Below the pieces are notes generated by a model, which saw only the letters and a program-made list of their open reading frames with translations, searched no databases and was not told where the DNA came from. From Engelhardtia mirabilis (lineage in GTDB: Bacteria > Planctomycetota > UBA1135 > GCA-002686595), in NCBI RefSeq assembly GCF_007748095.1, contig NZ_CP036287.1, positions 1,736,001-1,800,000 of the forward strand: a DNA stretch of 64,000 bases. The letters are read 5' to 3'. Below, piece by piece: positions 1 to 9,080 of the stretch. Made by a program: the position numbers and the translations under genes. The first letter of the stretch is position 1. The number at the start of each line of letters is the position of its first letter.

Positions 1-59
1 GCGAGAGGGTATCCGCCGCGCGCGCCACGGTTTGTTAATTGGGGACTCGGTCCTGGGCC

Positions 60-360
60 ATCAACTGTGGTCGGCGGCTCGCAGCCCAGGTCGTGCGAGG
101 GGCTTACCGCTCGGCCAAGACTCGGCCGATCACCCCCTCTCGCGCGACCCCGCCCGGCCCAGCCCCTCGATCCGTCGACGCCCGGCCCCGTCTGCCCGTC
201 CCCGACCTTGCTTGGCTTTCCTGAGCAGTTGTGGTTCGAGCGGCGGGGTGTAGCGATCGCGCCATTCCCTATGACCATGATCTTGTCTGGGCTTGCGGCG
301 ATCAGAGTTCGGCGGCGCTGTCGAGAGTGTCGGGGCTACATGGCTTCGTTTGGGGTGACG
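60..360 (+). pseudogene. IS1-like transposase relic, 5' part
   Basis: This stretch resembles the left part of the full IS1-like element at 55.8-57.0 kb and the relic at 30.3 kb. Shared points are a CPSP zinc-ribbon start, the proline/arginine-rich leader that encodes it, and a downstream R-R-x-C-x-x-C pair. Reading frames are broken, so it encodes nothing intact. It is the oldest-looking of the IS1-like copies. Between 360 and 520 I see nothing else. Confidence 0.4.
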
Positions 361-519
361 AGCCCCGGCCTACTCATGCGCCCTATGGTGGCGCCACGGG
401 CCTTTGCGCCGAGGAATGCCTCTGGGACTCACTTCGGCTGCCGATTGCAGGACCGAAACGGGAGGCGGCTGTCTTGAGACGTTGGCCGCGCCCCCAGTAT
501 CGAGACCCGAGGCCGTGGA

Positions 520-746
520 CGCCCAGGTCGCCGATCGGTCGTTGAACGAACGGCAGCGCAGGATGCTGAACCGGCTCCTCGACGGGTTCGAAGGCAAGCT
601 CACGTCGTCCAAGTACGCCAAGCTCGCGAAGTGCTCGAGCGACACAGCGCTGCGCGACATCCGCGATCTTCTGGAGCGCGGCCTCCTCTCCCAGAACGAG
701 GGCGGGGGGCCGGAGCACGAGCCACCGGATCGCGGACGACGTCTGA
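520..746 (+). pseudogene. Fic-family protein, C-terminal relic
   Basis: The frame reads LNERQRRMLNRLLDGFEGKL, followed by a winged-helix-like stretch with KLAKCSSDTALRDI and LLERGLL. This is the typical C-terminal HTH of Fic/DOC AMP-transferases of the DUF4172 type. After QNEGGG one extra base in a run of G (about 705-710) shifts the frame. Read through the shift, it ends RSTSHRIADDV and stop at 744-746, the family's usual R-S-T-S-Y/H ending. The catalytic Fic domain is absent upstream. I see a fragment only; the family assignment rests on pattern memory. Confidence 0.6.
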
Positions 747-954
747 GCGGCGGAGCTGGGCGGGGCGGGTGATGCTCGCGGATGCCAGATCGATCCAGAC
801 CAGGCAGCCCCGGGACGCTCGTGAGAGGTGGCCAGCCCCCGGGGCTATCCGGCCGATTCCGGGCCGCAGGTGCTGAGCTACGCGGCATCCGGCAGATGCT
901 CCGGCTCGCGGCGAAGCCGCTCCGATGGATCGGTGGTAGCCAGGTCAAGACGCC

Positions 955-1131
955 GCCGGTAGGCGCGAGGCTCGGCGAGACCTCGACGGCGCGTTGTGGG
1001 TGCTGCGGTCCGGTGAGCAGACCGGGATGCCGATCCCGCGGTCGATGCTCTTCGCTGGCCCGCAATGCCTCGAGCTCTGTGTCCGCGACGAGGGCAAGCA
1101 GTGCCAGCTGATCTATCGGTTGGATCGGCAC
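955..1131 (+). pseudogene. RelE/HigB-like (Gp49-type) toxin relic
   Basis: One frame reads LRSGEQTGMPIPRSM, then GPQCLELCVRDEGKQ and LIYRLDR. This matches the HigB/Gp49 toxin pattern (M-P-x-S-R-P-M, a short linker, C-x-E-L-R-V-R-D, and I-x-Y-R-x-D). The start and the C-terminal F-x-K-K-T-x-x-T-P part are missing. It is followed directly by an HTH fragment, as expected for a higBA-type pair that lost the segment between toxin and antitoxin. Confidence 0.5.
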
Positions 1132-1260
1132 TTCGCAGGCGCAGGTCTCCAAGCTGGAGGCGGGCTATCCGTCGATCACGGTCGATCGGATTCTGAGGGC
1201 TCTCGCTGCGCTCGGTGTCTCCTGGCCGGCGATCGTGCGCGCGCTCTCGTCGGCGCCCTG
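1112..1260 (+). pseudogene. XRE-type HTH antitoxin relic
   Basis: In the frame ending at TGA 1258-1260 the sequence reads GTSQAQVSKLEAGYPSITVD, then RILRALAALGVS. This is the recognition helix and following helices of an XRE/HigA-like HTH domain (T-S-Q-x-x-V-S-x-L-E-x-G). The first helices are missing and a stop lies just upstream (1109-1111). With the preceding toxin relic it forms a decayed toxin-antitoxin locus. Confidence 0.5.
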
Positions 1261-1334
1261 ACGTCGCGATCGAGATTCACCGTGGCTTCGATCCTCCAAA
1301 GCCAACTGCCGCTCGGCCTGGTGCAGGTCCTGTT

Positions 1335-1364
1335 CGGGAAGGGGCCCCTTGGAGCCCCTTCCCG
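1335..1364. repeat. Perfect 11-bp inverted repeat in a gene-free stretch
   Basis: CGGGAAGGGGC (1335-1345) and GCCCCTTCCCG (1354-1364) form a perfect stem with an 8-base loop. No T-tract follows on either strand, so it is not a standard rho-independent terminator. The rest of 1261-1575 holds no gene I can support. Confidence 0.5.
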
Positions 1365-1575
1365 GCGGCGACTAGGTCTTCGAGGCTGAGCCCGCCGAGG
1401 GCCGACTGGCCCGGACGGTAGTGAGCCACCGCGATCTGCAGGCTCGTAGGCAGCGCCAAGGCAAGAGGGGTCGAACCCAGAACCCACCTCAGCGACGTGC
1501 CACGACGCAGCTCGATCGAGAGCGACGGTATGGGTGGCCCGAGTGGGGTGCTCATAGCCCGGGCTCGCTACCTCC

Positions 1576-2676
1576 CTACTGGAAGGTCAGCGTCCACACG
1601 TTGCTGCTGTACCACTCGAACGGGGAGCCCTGGTAGAGCTGGAAGGCCTGCAGTCCGAGCGAGACGCCCGAGACCGCCGGTGACGTCGTGAAGGGCAGGG
1701 TGTGACTCCCGGCGCCATCCGCGATGAACGGTACGGAGACGAGGGGGCTGGGGAGGATGCCGAGGATGGCCCAGGGCCCGAACGGGACCCCTAACCCGGT
1801 CGGGAGTCCACCGACGAGGTAGACGCCGAGGCTCCCGGCCTGGCCGTCGGCGAAGTAGAGGTTCGCGCCCGAGCCCGCGACGAGCGGCCAGTCCGAGCCC
1901 ACGAACGGAGTGATCTGGGGCGAGGCGACCGAGCGGACGTTGTTCACGATGCCGGCCTGCGCCGAGTCGGCCGTGATGCCGGCGTTCAGCACGAACGGCA
2001 CGCTGCTCCAATCGACCCAGCCGGTGGAGGCGCCGTAGGCGCCCTGGTTGCCGCCTCCGGAGAAGAAGGCGTCGATGCGCAGCTCGTAGGTGGTTGCCGT
2101 CTTCACGCTGAGTGAATCGGAGACCACGGTGAAGGGAATGCCGCCGCTCGGGGAGTAAGGCTGCGAACTCCAAACCGGGCCCAGACCGTTCGGATCGATG
2201 AACGTCGCGGTGATGCGCAGCTTCGCGCTGCTCGGATCGTTGCCCGAGAGCAGGTCGACCGCGGCGGTGAAGTCGAGCGCGACGGACGTCGGGTTGACCG
2301 CGCCCGGGCTCGCCGTGTCGGTGAAGACGACGTCGGTGAAGACGTAGCTCGCGATGCCCTGCCCGGTCGCTGAGACCGCGGGTTCCGCATAGCCCAACCC
2401 GTAGCCACTCAGCCGATCAGGGGCGCTCGTGGCCCCCGCTCTCTCCTCGTACTGCGTTTGGGCGCAGTTGAACGGGGAGAAGGGCAAGCCGTCGCAGGCT
2501 CCGCTGATGGAGGCGATGAACGGCGAGGTCATCGACCCTCCACTGACGAAGCCGCTTCCCGCGCCGATCTCCCAGGTGATCTCGGCTCGGTAGGGGGATT
2601 GCGCGTGGGCCGGGCTCGAGCCCAGTGTCAGGCCGGCCAAGGCGGCGAGGCAACCGAGGAGGGGGGTCATCTTCAT
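1576..2676 (-). CDS. Secreted protein of unknown function
   Basis: The 366-residue product begins MKMTPLLGCLAALAGLTLGS and has a typical Sec signal peptide with likely cleavage after AHA-Q near residue 26. The mature part is rich in Ser, Thr, Gly and Ala and looks like beta-sandwich repeats. It ends in a conserved-looking block (SGVSLGLQAFQLYQG) resembling the C-terminal strand found in the secreted proteins at 25.2-26.8 and 39.4-40.6 kb. I recognise no catalytic motif. The likely place is the periplasm or cell surface. No Shine-Dalgarno is evident before the ATG; a second in-frame ATG lies two codons later. Confidence 0.75.
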   Translation of the reverse strand: MKMTPLLGCLAALAGLTLGSSPAHAQSPYRAEITWEIGAGSGFVSGGSMTSPFIASISGACDGLPFSPFNCAQTQYEERAGATSAPDRLSGYGLGYAEPAVSATGQGIASYVFTDVVFTDTASPGAVNPTSVALDFTAAVDLLSGNDPSSAKLRITATFIDPNGLGPVWSSQPYSPSGGIPFTVVSDSLSVKTATTYELRIDAFFSGGGNQGAYGASTGWVDWSSVPFVLNAGITADSAQAGIVNNVRSVASPQITPFVGSDWPLVAGSGANLYFADGQAGSLGVYLVGGLPTGLGVPFGPWAILGILPSPLVSVPFIADGAGSHTLPFTTSPAVSGVSLGLQAFQLYQGSPFEWYSSNVWTLTFQ

Positions 2677-3293
2677 GGTGAGGTTCTCTATAGATGTGGG
2701 GTTTGGTGGGGAGGCGTCGCCGAAAACGATTCCCGACCAGACACGTCCTCAGGAGTCCTCGTTGTCCGCGCAGTGAAGCCCTCACGCTCGCTGCGATTGG
2801 GTCTGGCCTGTGGGTGCAAGTCATTGACTGAAAAGGCCTTGAGGCTGCCTGCATAGGAAGGCGGAAAGTGGCCTCGCCTGGTGACGCGGTCGGCCCCTCG
2901 GCCTCGAACCCGTGGCGCGAGGGGGCTTGCGGAGCAGACTGTTTGCTGCGGCGGCGGGCCGCAGTCGGCGGCTTCGCCCGAGTCACGGACACGAATCGAC
3001 TTCCCGACCGGAGGCGTGCCGGTCCTGCGCTACTGCGCATTCGCCACAGCACGATCGCGGCAGAGCTGCGGCTTCTCGTCCTCCGCCTCTGCATCCGGGG
3101 CTCCCGAGCGCGCGTAGCCAGCCTTCGAGCGTCGACCTCGGCGCGAGTTCCATCGCCACCGGGGACGAGGCTTCGCTCGCGCCTTCCGGCAGATCACCTC
3201 CGCTTCCGCAGAGGGGTCCCCGTCATGGAGCCCGTAGCTCCCTCAATCGAATCTGCGCGGGGTCCACAACACGCTGCAAGAAGAGGCCTTAGG
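2677..3293. other. Intergenic region between divergent genes
   Basis: This stretch separates the leftward secreted-protein gene from the rightward sigma-factor gene and should contain both promoters. I could not pick a convincing -35/-10 pair. The open frame of the sigma gene extends back to 2868, but its first 140 residues are low-complexity Arg/Ala/Ser-rich sequence, so I treat them as untranslated. Confidence 0.4.
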
Positions 3294-3902
3294 ATGTCTG
3301 GATCCGGTGCCCTCCCAGACCCATCCGGTGCTCGACCGACCGTGACTCTCCCGAATTCGACCAACGGCTACACGCGGACCGATTCGCAGCTCTACGAAGT
3401 GCTCGCGGCTCAGCTCAAGGGCCTAGCGAGCGCCAGCCTGCGCCGGCAGGCGCCGGGGCACACGCTGCAGACGACTGCGCTGGTGCACGACGTGTGGCTC
3501 CGGCTCTTGGGACCTGGCGGATCGGAGTCGGAGGGAGCGCCGCGCACCTTCGCCAGCCGCGAGCACTTCCTCGCGCTCGGTGCACGGGCGATGCGCAGCG
3601 TGCTCGTCGACCACGCGCGGCGGAAGGGCCGCGACAAGCGCGGGGGCGATCGCAAGCGCCTGCCCATCGAAGACGCGTACGAGATCTACGACGAGCGCTC
3701 CGTCGACCTCGTCGAGCTGGACGACGCGCTGCGCAGCCTCGCGGAGCGCGACGCACGCCAGGCGCGGGTCGTCGAGCTGCGCTTCTTCGGCGGGCTCACG
3801 ATCCGCGACGTCGCGCGAGCACTGGAGATCTCCGAAGCGACCGTCGAGCGCGACTGGCGCATGGCGCGGATCTGGCTGCTGCGCGAGCTTGGCGAGAGCT
3901 GA
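3294..3902 (+). CDS. ECF-type RNA polymerase sigma factor (TIGR02999-like)
   Basis: The product (about 202 residues) directs RNA polymerase to specific promoters. Region 2 is recognised from TTALVHDVWLRLL and the FASREHFLALGARAMRSVLV block followed by DHARRKGRDKRGG, the signature of the sigma-70 ECF group expanded in Planctomycetota. Region 4 carries the HTH (ELRFFGGLTIRDVARAL...ATVERDWRMARIWLL). The ATG at 3294 has AAGAGG seven bases upstream; an ATG at 3225 with GAGGGG is an alternative. There is no anti-sigma gene beside it. Instead it converges, 9 bp apart, on a membrane Ser/Thr kinase gene, so regulation may involve phosphorylation (inference). Confidence 0.9.
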   Translation: MSGSGALPDPSGARPTVTLPNSTNGYTRTDSQLYEVLAAQLKGLASASLRRQAPGHTLQTTALVHDVWLRLLGPGGSESEGAPRTFASREHFLALGARAMRSVLVDHARRKGRDKRGGDRKRLPIEDAYEIYDERSVDLVELDDALRSLAERDARQARVVELRFFGGLTIRDVARALEISEATVERDWRMARIWLLRELGES

Positions 3903-3911
3903 ACGCGGGGA

Positions 3912-6900
3912 TCAGTCGGCGGTCCAGAAGCGCACCGTGCCTTCGCCGCCGCACGAGACCAGGGTGTCGCCGTCGGGCGTGAACCGCAGCGCGCCGACAG
4001 GGCCAGAGTGGCCGCGCAGCAGCACCAGCGTCTCGAGCCGCTGGCTCTCGAGAACGCGAATGTCGCCGTTCTGCTGCCCGACGAAGAGGCGCTGCTCCTG
4101 CGGATGAAACGCGAGCGAGCGGAGCTGCGCCGCGATCGGCACGCGACTCGGCGGTCCGTCCGTGTCGGGCTCCCAGATCGCCAGGAAACCCTCGGCCGAG
4201 CCGTCGCTACAGCCGGCTACGAGCCGACCGCTCCCGGGCTCGTACGCGAGCGCTGTCACGGCTCCGTGCTCGCGATCGCGGCAGGCCTCCCACTGTCCGA
4301 GATAGGCTCCCGACGGCAAGCTCCAGCGCAGTACCTGCCCCGACCGCGATGCAGCGAGCTCGCCCCCGTCAGGCCGCATGGCGACGACGCCCGACGTGCT
4401 CAGGGCTTGCCCCCCCTCGTCGACGAGCTCTGTCCGCCGGCCGCTGCGCAAGTCGACGAGCAGCGCGTCCGCGCCGAACACCGCCAGCAGCGGCGACGCC
4501 GGCACCGGCGCCACGGCGATCGCTCGGTCCGCATTCGTAGAGCGGGCGACGCGCGCCAACGCGGTTCCGTCTTCGACGCGACGCAGCTCGTAGGCGTCGC
4601 GCTCGAGAGACAGCGAGACGAGTCCGTCCACGCCCCAACCCAGCGTGGCGCGGTGCCCCACGGCACCCCCGGTCGACGGCGGCAGGTCGGACCACTCCAG
4701 CGGCTCGCCCGCGCTCGTCCAACGACGAATCCTCCCGTCCCCGCCGGTGATGGCGACCTCCGTTCCGTCCGGCGAAAGGACCAAGGCCTTCGAGTACTCA
4801 CACGAAGATCGCGTGGGGACGTCCTCGTCCAACAGCGACCAGCACCGAACGCCGTCCGTGCCAGCCGTGACGAGTCGCCCACGCACCCCGTCGACAGCGA
4901 CATGCTGCACCAGACCTGTGTGGCCGATGAGGCTCGTCACTTGCTTGCCGCTGTCGAGCATCCAGCGCAGAACCTGGCCGCCGTAGCCCACGCTGATCGC
5001 CTCGGTGTCCCCGGGTAGCACAGCCACGTCGCTCACGCCGCCCCGATGCAGCCGTTCGCGCACCAGCAGAGCGCCGCTGTCCGCGTCCCACACTCCCACG
5101 GTTCCGTCGAGCGAAGAGGTCGCGATCCGCTCGCCGTCCTGGGTCCAGTCGAGCCCCGTGACCCAGCGCTCGTGGCCGCGCAACGTTGCGAGATGCCGTC
5201 CGCTGGCGGCTTCCCAGACCTTGACGTCTCCGTCCCACGACGCGGAGGCCAAGCGATGCCCGGTCGGCGAGTAGCGCAGCGTGAGCTGACCGCGTCCGTG
5301 GGCCTGCCAGCGCGCGAGCTCTACGTTGCGCTCGAGGTCGTGAACCGCCACCGTCCCGTCGTAGCTGCCCCAAGCGAGGTGCGGCTCGGTGGGGGCGTAG
5401 ACCACGTCCACACTCAGGGTGTCCGGCACTGCGATGGTCCCCACGACGCTGCGGCGCACTGGATCCACTAGCGAGACTTGGCCCTGGCCCCCAACCGCGA
5501 GCTCTCCGCCGTCCGGTCGCCAGGCGGCCCCGCCGGCGACGGACAGCTCGAGCGCTTCCTCGCGGCGTCCGGACTCGAGATCGATCCACTCCAGACGGTC
5601 GTGTGCGAGAGCGACGGCCAGGCGCGCGCCATCGGGGGACACCGCCACGCCGCTCGAGACCTCCGAGGTGACGATCCCCGTCCAACGGTGCAGACTGCGG
5701 TCCGCGCGCGTGCTGAGGTGGCGCCACTCCCAACCGCGGAGCTCCGGCGACGCGTCGCCAAGGGCCGCAGCCGCCACGCCCGCCGCGCTGCGCTGCAGCT
5801 CTCCCTCCGCCGCGACGAGCGACGCACGGTAGGCTGTCCGCGCCTCGGTCGCTCGCGCCCGGAGCGCATCGCGGTACAGCACGAGCGCCACCAGCAGGCC
5901 CGCGCCAAGCGCGAGGATCGTCGCCGCCGTGCCGGCCGTCAGCCCGCGATGGCGCTCCACGAAGCGACGCGCACGATAGACGCGGGACTCCGGCCGGGCG
6001 GCCACCGGTTCGCGCGCGAGGTGGCGCCGGAGGTCGTCGGCGAAGTCGCCCACGGTCGCGTAGCGCCGGTCAGGCTCCTTGCGCAGCGCCGCCAGCAGGA
6101 TCCAGTCGAGGTCGCCGGTGAGACGAGCGCGCAGTGATCTTCGGTCGGGCAGGCCGCGCACCACCCACGGCGGCTCGTCGTGCCCGCTCGCCTCGATCAC
6201 GGTGCTCGGGCGCGCGGGATCCTCCTCCAGCGTTGCTCGCTCGAGCGCGAACTGCGACGAGCCCTTCGCGGGACACGGCGCGTACCCAGTGAGCAGCTCG
6301 TACAGCAGCACCCCGAGCGAGTAGACATCCGCCGGGGCGCTCGTGGGCTCCCCGCGCACCTGCTCGGGGCTCGCATAGCGCGGCGTGTACAGTCGCTGGC
6401 CCGTACGGGTCACGCCGGGGCTCTCGAGCCCCTCGATCTGGCCCACCTCGCCGACGACCTTGGCAATCCCGAAGTCCACCAGGCGCGGCGAACCGTCCGC
6501 GCCGACCAGCACGTTGCCGGGCTTCAGGTCGCGGTGCAGCACGCCGCGCTCGTGTGCGTGCTGCACCGCGTCGCACACTCCCAGAAAGAGCCGGATTCTA
6601 TCGTCGAGCGCCAGGCGCCTCCTGTCGCACCAAGTGTCGATGGGGTCGCCGTCGACGAACTCCAGCACCAGATAGCGCGTGCCATCTTCCGAGCGCCCCC
6701 CGTCGAGCAGCCGTGCAATGCCCGGATGCTCGAGCGCGGCCAGGATGCGCAGCTCGGCGTCGAAGCGCAGCTCGCGGTCGGCGAGCCCGAGGCTGATCTT
6801 GAGCAGCTTGACGGCCACGCGCATCGAGAACGCACCGTCCGCGCGCTCGCCGCGCCACACCACGCCCATGCCGCCCTCACCGACGCGCTCGATCAGCCGC

Positions 6901-7157
6901 CAAGGCCCCAGGCAGGTGCCCGGACTTGCGCTCTCGACGCTATCGAGCGCGCCCACCAGCACCTCCGCCGTGGGCGGAAGGAGCCGCTCCTGCGCATCGG
7001 CCCGGCGCTCCATCGCGATCAGCCGCAGCACTTCGTGCGCCTCATCGGGCCGAGCCTCCGCCCGCAAGAAGGCCGCACGCTCCGCCTCGGCCAGCCCGAG
7101 GCAGCGCTCGAGCAGCGGCTCGATGCGCGTCCAATCGGGGCGGGGGCGTGCTTCCAT
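3912..7157 (-). CDS. Membrane-anchored Ser/Thr protein kinase with WD40 sensor domain
   Basis: The product has about 1081 residues. The cytoplasmic kinase domain (about 80-360) shows the glycine loop GEGGMG, catalytic lysine AVKLL, HRDLKPGNVLV, DFGIAKV and YASPEQ. A single transmembrane helix follows near 425-445 (TAATILALGAGLLVALVLY). The remaining 600 residues form WD40 repeats, with typical units such as LRGHERWVTGLDW, GTVGVWD and LRGHSGPVGALRF. This is a classic planctomycete PknB-like receptor kinase with a beta-propeller half. I chose the ATG at 7157 because the kinase-type N-terminus (RIEPLLERCLGLAEAERAAF) begins there; upstream the frame runs antisense through an IS1-like relic. It is convergent with the ECF sigma gene. 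Confidence 0.93.
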   Translation of the reverse strand: MEARPRPDWTRIEPLLERCLGLAEAERAAFLRAEARPDEAHEVLRLIAMERRADAQERLLPPTAEVLVGALDSVESASPGTCLGPWRLIERVGEGGMGVVWRGERADGAFSMRVAVKLLKISLGLADRELRFDAELRILAALEHPGIARLLDGGRSEDGTRYLVLEFVDGDPIDTWCDRRRLALDDRIRLFLGVCDAVQHAHERGVLHRDLKPGNVLVGADGSPRLVDFGIAKVVGEVGQIEGLESPGVTRTGQRLYTPRYASPEQVRGEPTSAPADVYSLGVLLYELLTGYAPCPAKGSSQFALERATLEEDPARPSTVIEASGHDEPPWVVRGLPDRRSLRARLTGDLDWILLAALRKEPDRRYATVGDFADDLRRHLAREPVAARPESRVYRARRFVERHRGLTAGTAATILALGAGLLVALVLYRDALRARATEARTAYRASLVAAEGELQRSAAGVAAAALGDASPELRGWEWRHLSTRADRSLHRWTGIVTSEVSSGVAVSPDGARLAVALAHDRLEWIDLESGRREEALELSVAGGAAWRPDGGELAVGGQGQVSLVDPVRRSVVGTIAVPDTLSVDVVYAPTEPHLAWGSYDGTVAVHDLERNVELARWQAHGRGQLTLRYSPTGHRLASASWDGDVKVWEAASGRHLATLRGHERWVTGLDWTQDGERIATSSLDGTVGVWDADSGALLVRERLHRGGVSDVAVLPGDTEAISVGYGGQVLRWMLDSGKQVTSLIGHTGLVQHVAVDGVRGRLVTAGTDGVRCWSLLDEDVPTRSSCEYSKALVLSPDGTEVAITGGDGRIRRWTSAGEPLEWSDLPPSTGGAVGHRATLGWGVDGLVSLSLERDAYELRRVEDGTALARVARSTNADRAIAVAPVPASPLLAVFGADALLVDLRSGRRTELVDEGGQALSTSGVVAMRPDGGELAASRSGQVLRWSLPSGAYLGQWEACRDREHGAVTALAYEPGSGRLVAGCSDGSAEGFLAIWEPDTDGPPSRVPIAAQLRSLAFHPQEQRLFVGQQNGDIRVLESQRLETLVLLRGHSGPVGALRFTPDGDTLVSCGGEGTVRFWTAD

Positions 7158-7319
7158 CGTCCCATCATCATGGGCGCGTTGCCTAAGGGCAACCAGCAGG
7201 CCTTTCGATGGCAGCGCGCGGCTTGGATCAGCCCCTTGCCCCTCGCTCGCAAGTCGTCGAGGGCGCGCGCGTCGCCGCATGGCGCGGGGGGCCTGCGGGA
7301 TCTCGAGGAAGCGCCTGGG

Positions 7320-7566
7320 CCCGGCGAGGCGTCGGCTCCGGCGCGCTGCGATGGACGCGGAGGTCTCCAACGCTGCCAAGCTGCTCGAGGTCTCCGCTGC
7401 CGAGCCTCGATCAGACGAGCTGGAGGCCCGCACCGATGGGCGACTGACGCCGCAGTGGACCCACTCGGCCGTGGAGATCTGGAGCCAGGTGTGGCTCACG
7501 TCGCCGATGGGGCGCTGGACGCTGCGCAACACGCTGTTTCACTCTCGCGAGGCGCGGTGGAGGTGG
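7320..7566 (+). pseudogene. IS1-like transposase internal fragment
   Basis: Reading RRAAMD then NAAKLLEVSAAE, RSDELEARTDGR, and WTHSAVEIWSQVWLTSPMG, ending in LRNTLFHSREARWRW, this matches residues about 95-175 of the intact IS1-like transposase at 55.9-57.0 kb (which has NDAKLREVSAVE, QSDELKVRTEGR, LRNTLLHFREARWRC). Divergence of roughly a quarter to a third of residues shows it is an old fragment. Both ends of the gene are missing. Confidence 0.75.
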
Positions 7567-8137
7567 GGCCGATCCCGGAGCTGCGTCGACCGCGCCGTCA
7601 AGAATGGCCACGGCGTCGGAGGAGTCGGCTGGCCCGAGGCAGAGCGATTCTCAAGTTGATTGTCGGGTCCACGGCCTCGGCCATTGGCTCCCGAGCCCAT
7701 TCGAAACCTTGCGTCGGACGGGACGGCGTTGGCTGACAACGGGGAGCCGATGGTGGCGAGCGAGCCTTGGGCCGACCTGGTGCTCTGCGTCCTGGTCGTC
7801 GAGGCCTCCTGCCGTGCGCACGCTCATCCTGGAGGGGCATGCGGAGGCAGTTGCAAGCAGCCCAACTCGCGAGGGCTCGAGCGCTCGCGGGACCGGCGCG
7901 CCGCAGGTGCTGCGTCGCCAGCTCCTGTCCGCGGTGCCCGCCTCGGTCAGCGACCTGGACGCTGGTGGCCCCCTGGTGCGCGGGCGCTGTGCGTAAGACG
8001 GGGGAGCCCCGAGTGGCCCCTGGGAGGAGCGGGAGACGGGGGCGCCGACCTCCCCAGTCGGATTTCGGGGAATTCGACTGTTGCGGTTGCTGCGATTGAA
8101 CGACACGCCTTCTCAGCCCCCTCAGTGAGGACGCATC
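7567..8137. other. Gene-free stretch with segments repeated elsewhere
   Basis: Two pieces recur in the window. About 7740-7800 (coding sense: EPMVASEPWADLVL) is similar to about 30165-30215 (EPIAASEVWADLGL), so both are relics of one unidentified gene. About 7970-8137 is closely similar to 16795-16960, the region upstream of the second antitoxin copy. I see no intact gene. Confidence 0.45.
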
Positions 8138-8449
8138 ATGGTCTCCAACGACACCCCTGAGCTGACCGCCCGCCCCCCTGACGAGGCTGGGATCAACCTG
8201 GCTCGCGAACTCACCCGGAGGCTCGCGCCGCCGTCGCGCCGGCAGCTGAGCACGTGGCTCGCGGAGGACGGCGAAGCCGAGGAGATCGCCCTGTCGCCCC
8301 ACATCGTCGAGCTGCTCCTTCAGGTGCTGACCGAGACGGCGAAGGGCAATGCGGTCACGATCGTGCCGATCCACGCCGAGCTGACGACCCAGCAGTCCGC
8401 CGACCTACTTGGAGTCTCCCGGCCCTTCTTGATCGTACGTGTCCGGTGA
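8138..8449 (+). pseudogene. Excisionase-family antitoxin, truncated by IS66
   Basis: The first 99 codons are almost identical to the intact gene at 16961-17419 (same MVSNDTPELTARPPDEA start and LTTQQSADLLGVSRPFLI core of an excisionase/MerR-like HTH). At 8435 the IS66 terminal repeat GTACGTGTCCGG begins and the frame ends after five IS-encoded residues. The second half of the HTH and the C-terminus are lost, and no toxin gene follows. The duplicated block (about 7970-8434 against 16795-17257) is about 460 bp. Confidence 0.85.
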
Positions 8450-8491
8450 GCCCATCTTGCGCGTCCGAAGGGAGACGGGAGGCTGCGCGGG

Positions 8492-8836
8492 ATGAACCCC
8501 AACTCGAACTCCGTGCCCCGTTCAGTCCCGGCCGAGGAGGCACTCGCGCTGCTGAAGGAGCACTCCAGGTCCGATGTCAGCTTGGCCGCGTTCGCCCGCT
8601 CCAAGGGAGTGAAGCCCTGGAGCCTCTACAACGCTCGGGCGGCCGAACGTCGCCGGGCAATGCGTCCGCGACCGGAGCCCTTCTTCGAGTTTCGGCTCGA
8701 GGAGCCGGCCGCAACTAGGTACGCCGACGCAACCCTGATCGAGCTGGTGCTGCCCTCGGGCCTGACGCTGCGCCTGCGGCGTGACTTCGACGAGGTTGCG
8801 CTTCGTCGCCTGCTCGGCGTGCTCGGGTCATGCTGA
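8492..8836 (+). CDS. tnpA: IS66-family accessory protein TnpA
   Basis: This 114-residue small protein has a predicted HTH (SLAAFARSKGVKPWSLYNAR). Its C-terminal segment (IELVLPSGLTLRLRRDFD...LRRLLGVL) is the usual end of IS66 OrfA. It is nearly identical to the copy at 44004-44348. Its exact role in IS66 transposition is unknown. It overlaps tnpB by seven bases, as in the intact copy. It is orphaned here because the element lacks tnpC. Confidence 0.85.
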   Translation: MNPNSNSVPRSVPAEEALALLKEHSRSDVSLAAFARSKGVKPWSLYNARAAERRRAMRPRPEPFFEFRLEEPAATRYADATLIELVLPSGLTLRLRRDFDEVALRRLLGVLGSC

Positions 8837-9080
8837 GCTTTCCGCCCTCACCGCAGGTGCGGATCTTCGTGTGTCGCACGCCGGTGGACATGCGAAAGAG
8901 CTTTGACGGGCTCAGCGGAGCGGTGATCGACGTCGTGGATCAGGACCCGCAATCGGGGCACCTGTTCCTCTTCTTCAACAAGCGCCGCTCGATGATGAAG
9001 GCGCTGGTCTGGGAGGCTTCGGGGTACTGGGTGCTCTCGAAGCGACTCGAGGGTGGTCGCTTCCAGGTCTTCGACAGCGC
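8830..9080 (+). pseudogene. IS66 TnpB, truncated and fused to IS3 OrfA frame
   Basis: The N-terminal 83 residues carry the IS66 TnpB (Orf2) signature: VRIFVCRTPVDMRKSFDGLS, then HLFLFFNKRR and MMKALVWEASGYWVLSKRLE. At about 9080 the frame passes into the IS3 left end and stays open through IS3 orfA to 9459, giving an artificial fusion frame of 209 residues. The intact TnpB at 43633-44010 has 42 more residues of its own. Confidence 0.85.

Larger units (their letters stand above)
8435..9080 (+). mobile_element. IS66-family element, 5' part only
   Basis: It starts at the terminal repeat GTACGTGTCCGG inside the antitoxin gene and carries the accessory gene tnpA and most of tnpB. It stops at about 9080 where an IS3 element begins, so tnpC and the right end are gone. 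Its sequence is very close to the intact IS66 copy at 41958-44405. Confidence 0.85.

Noticed and set aside
1335..1364. Strong hairpin as a transcription terminator
   Set aside because: No U-tract follows on either strand and no intact gene ends beside it.
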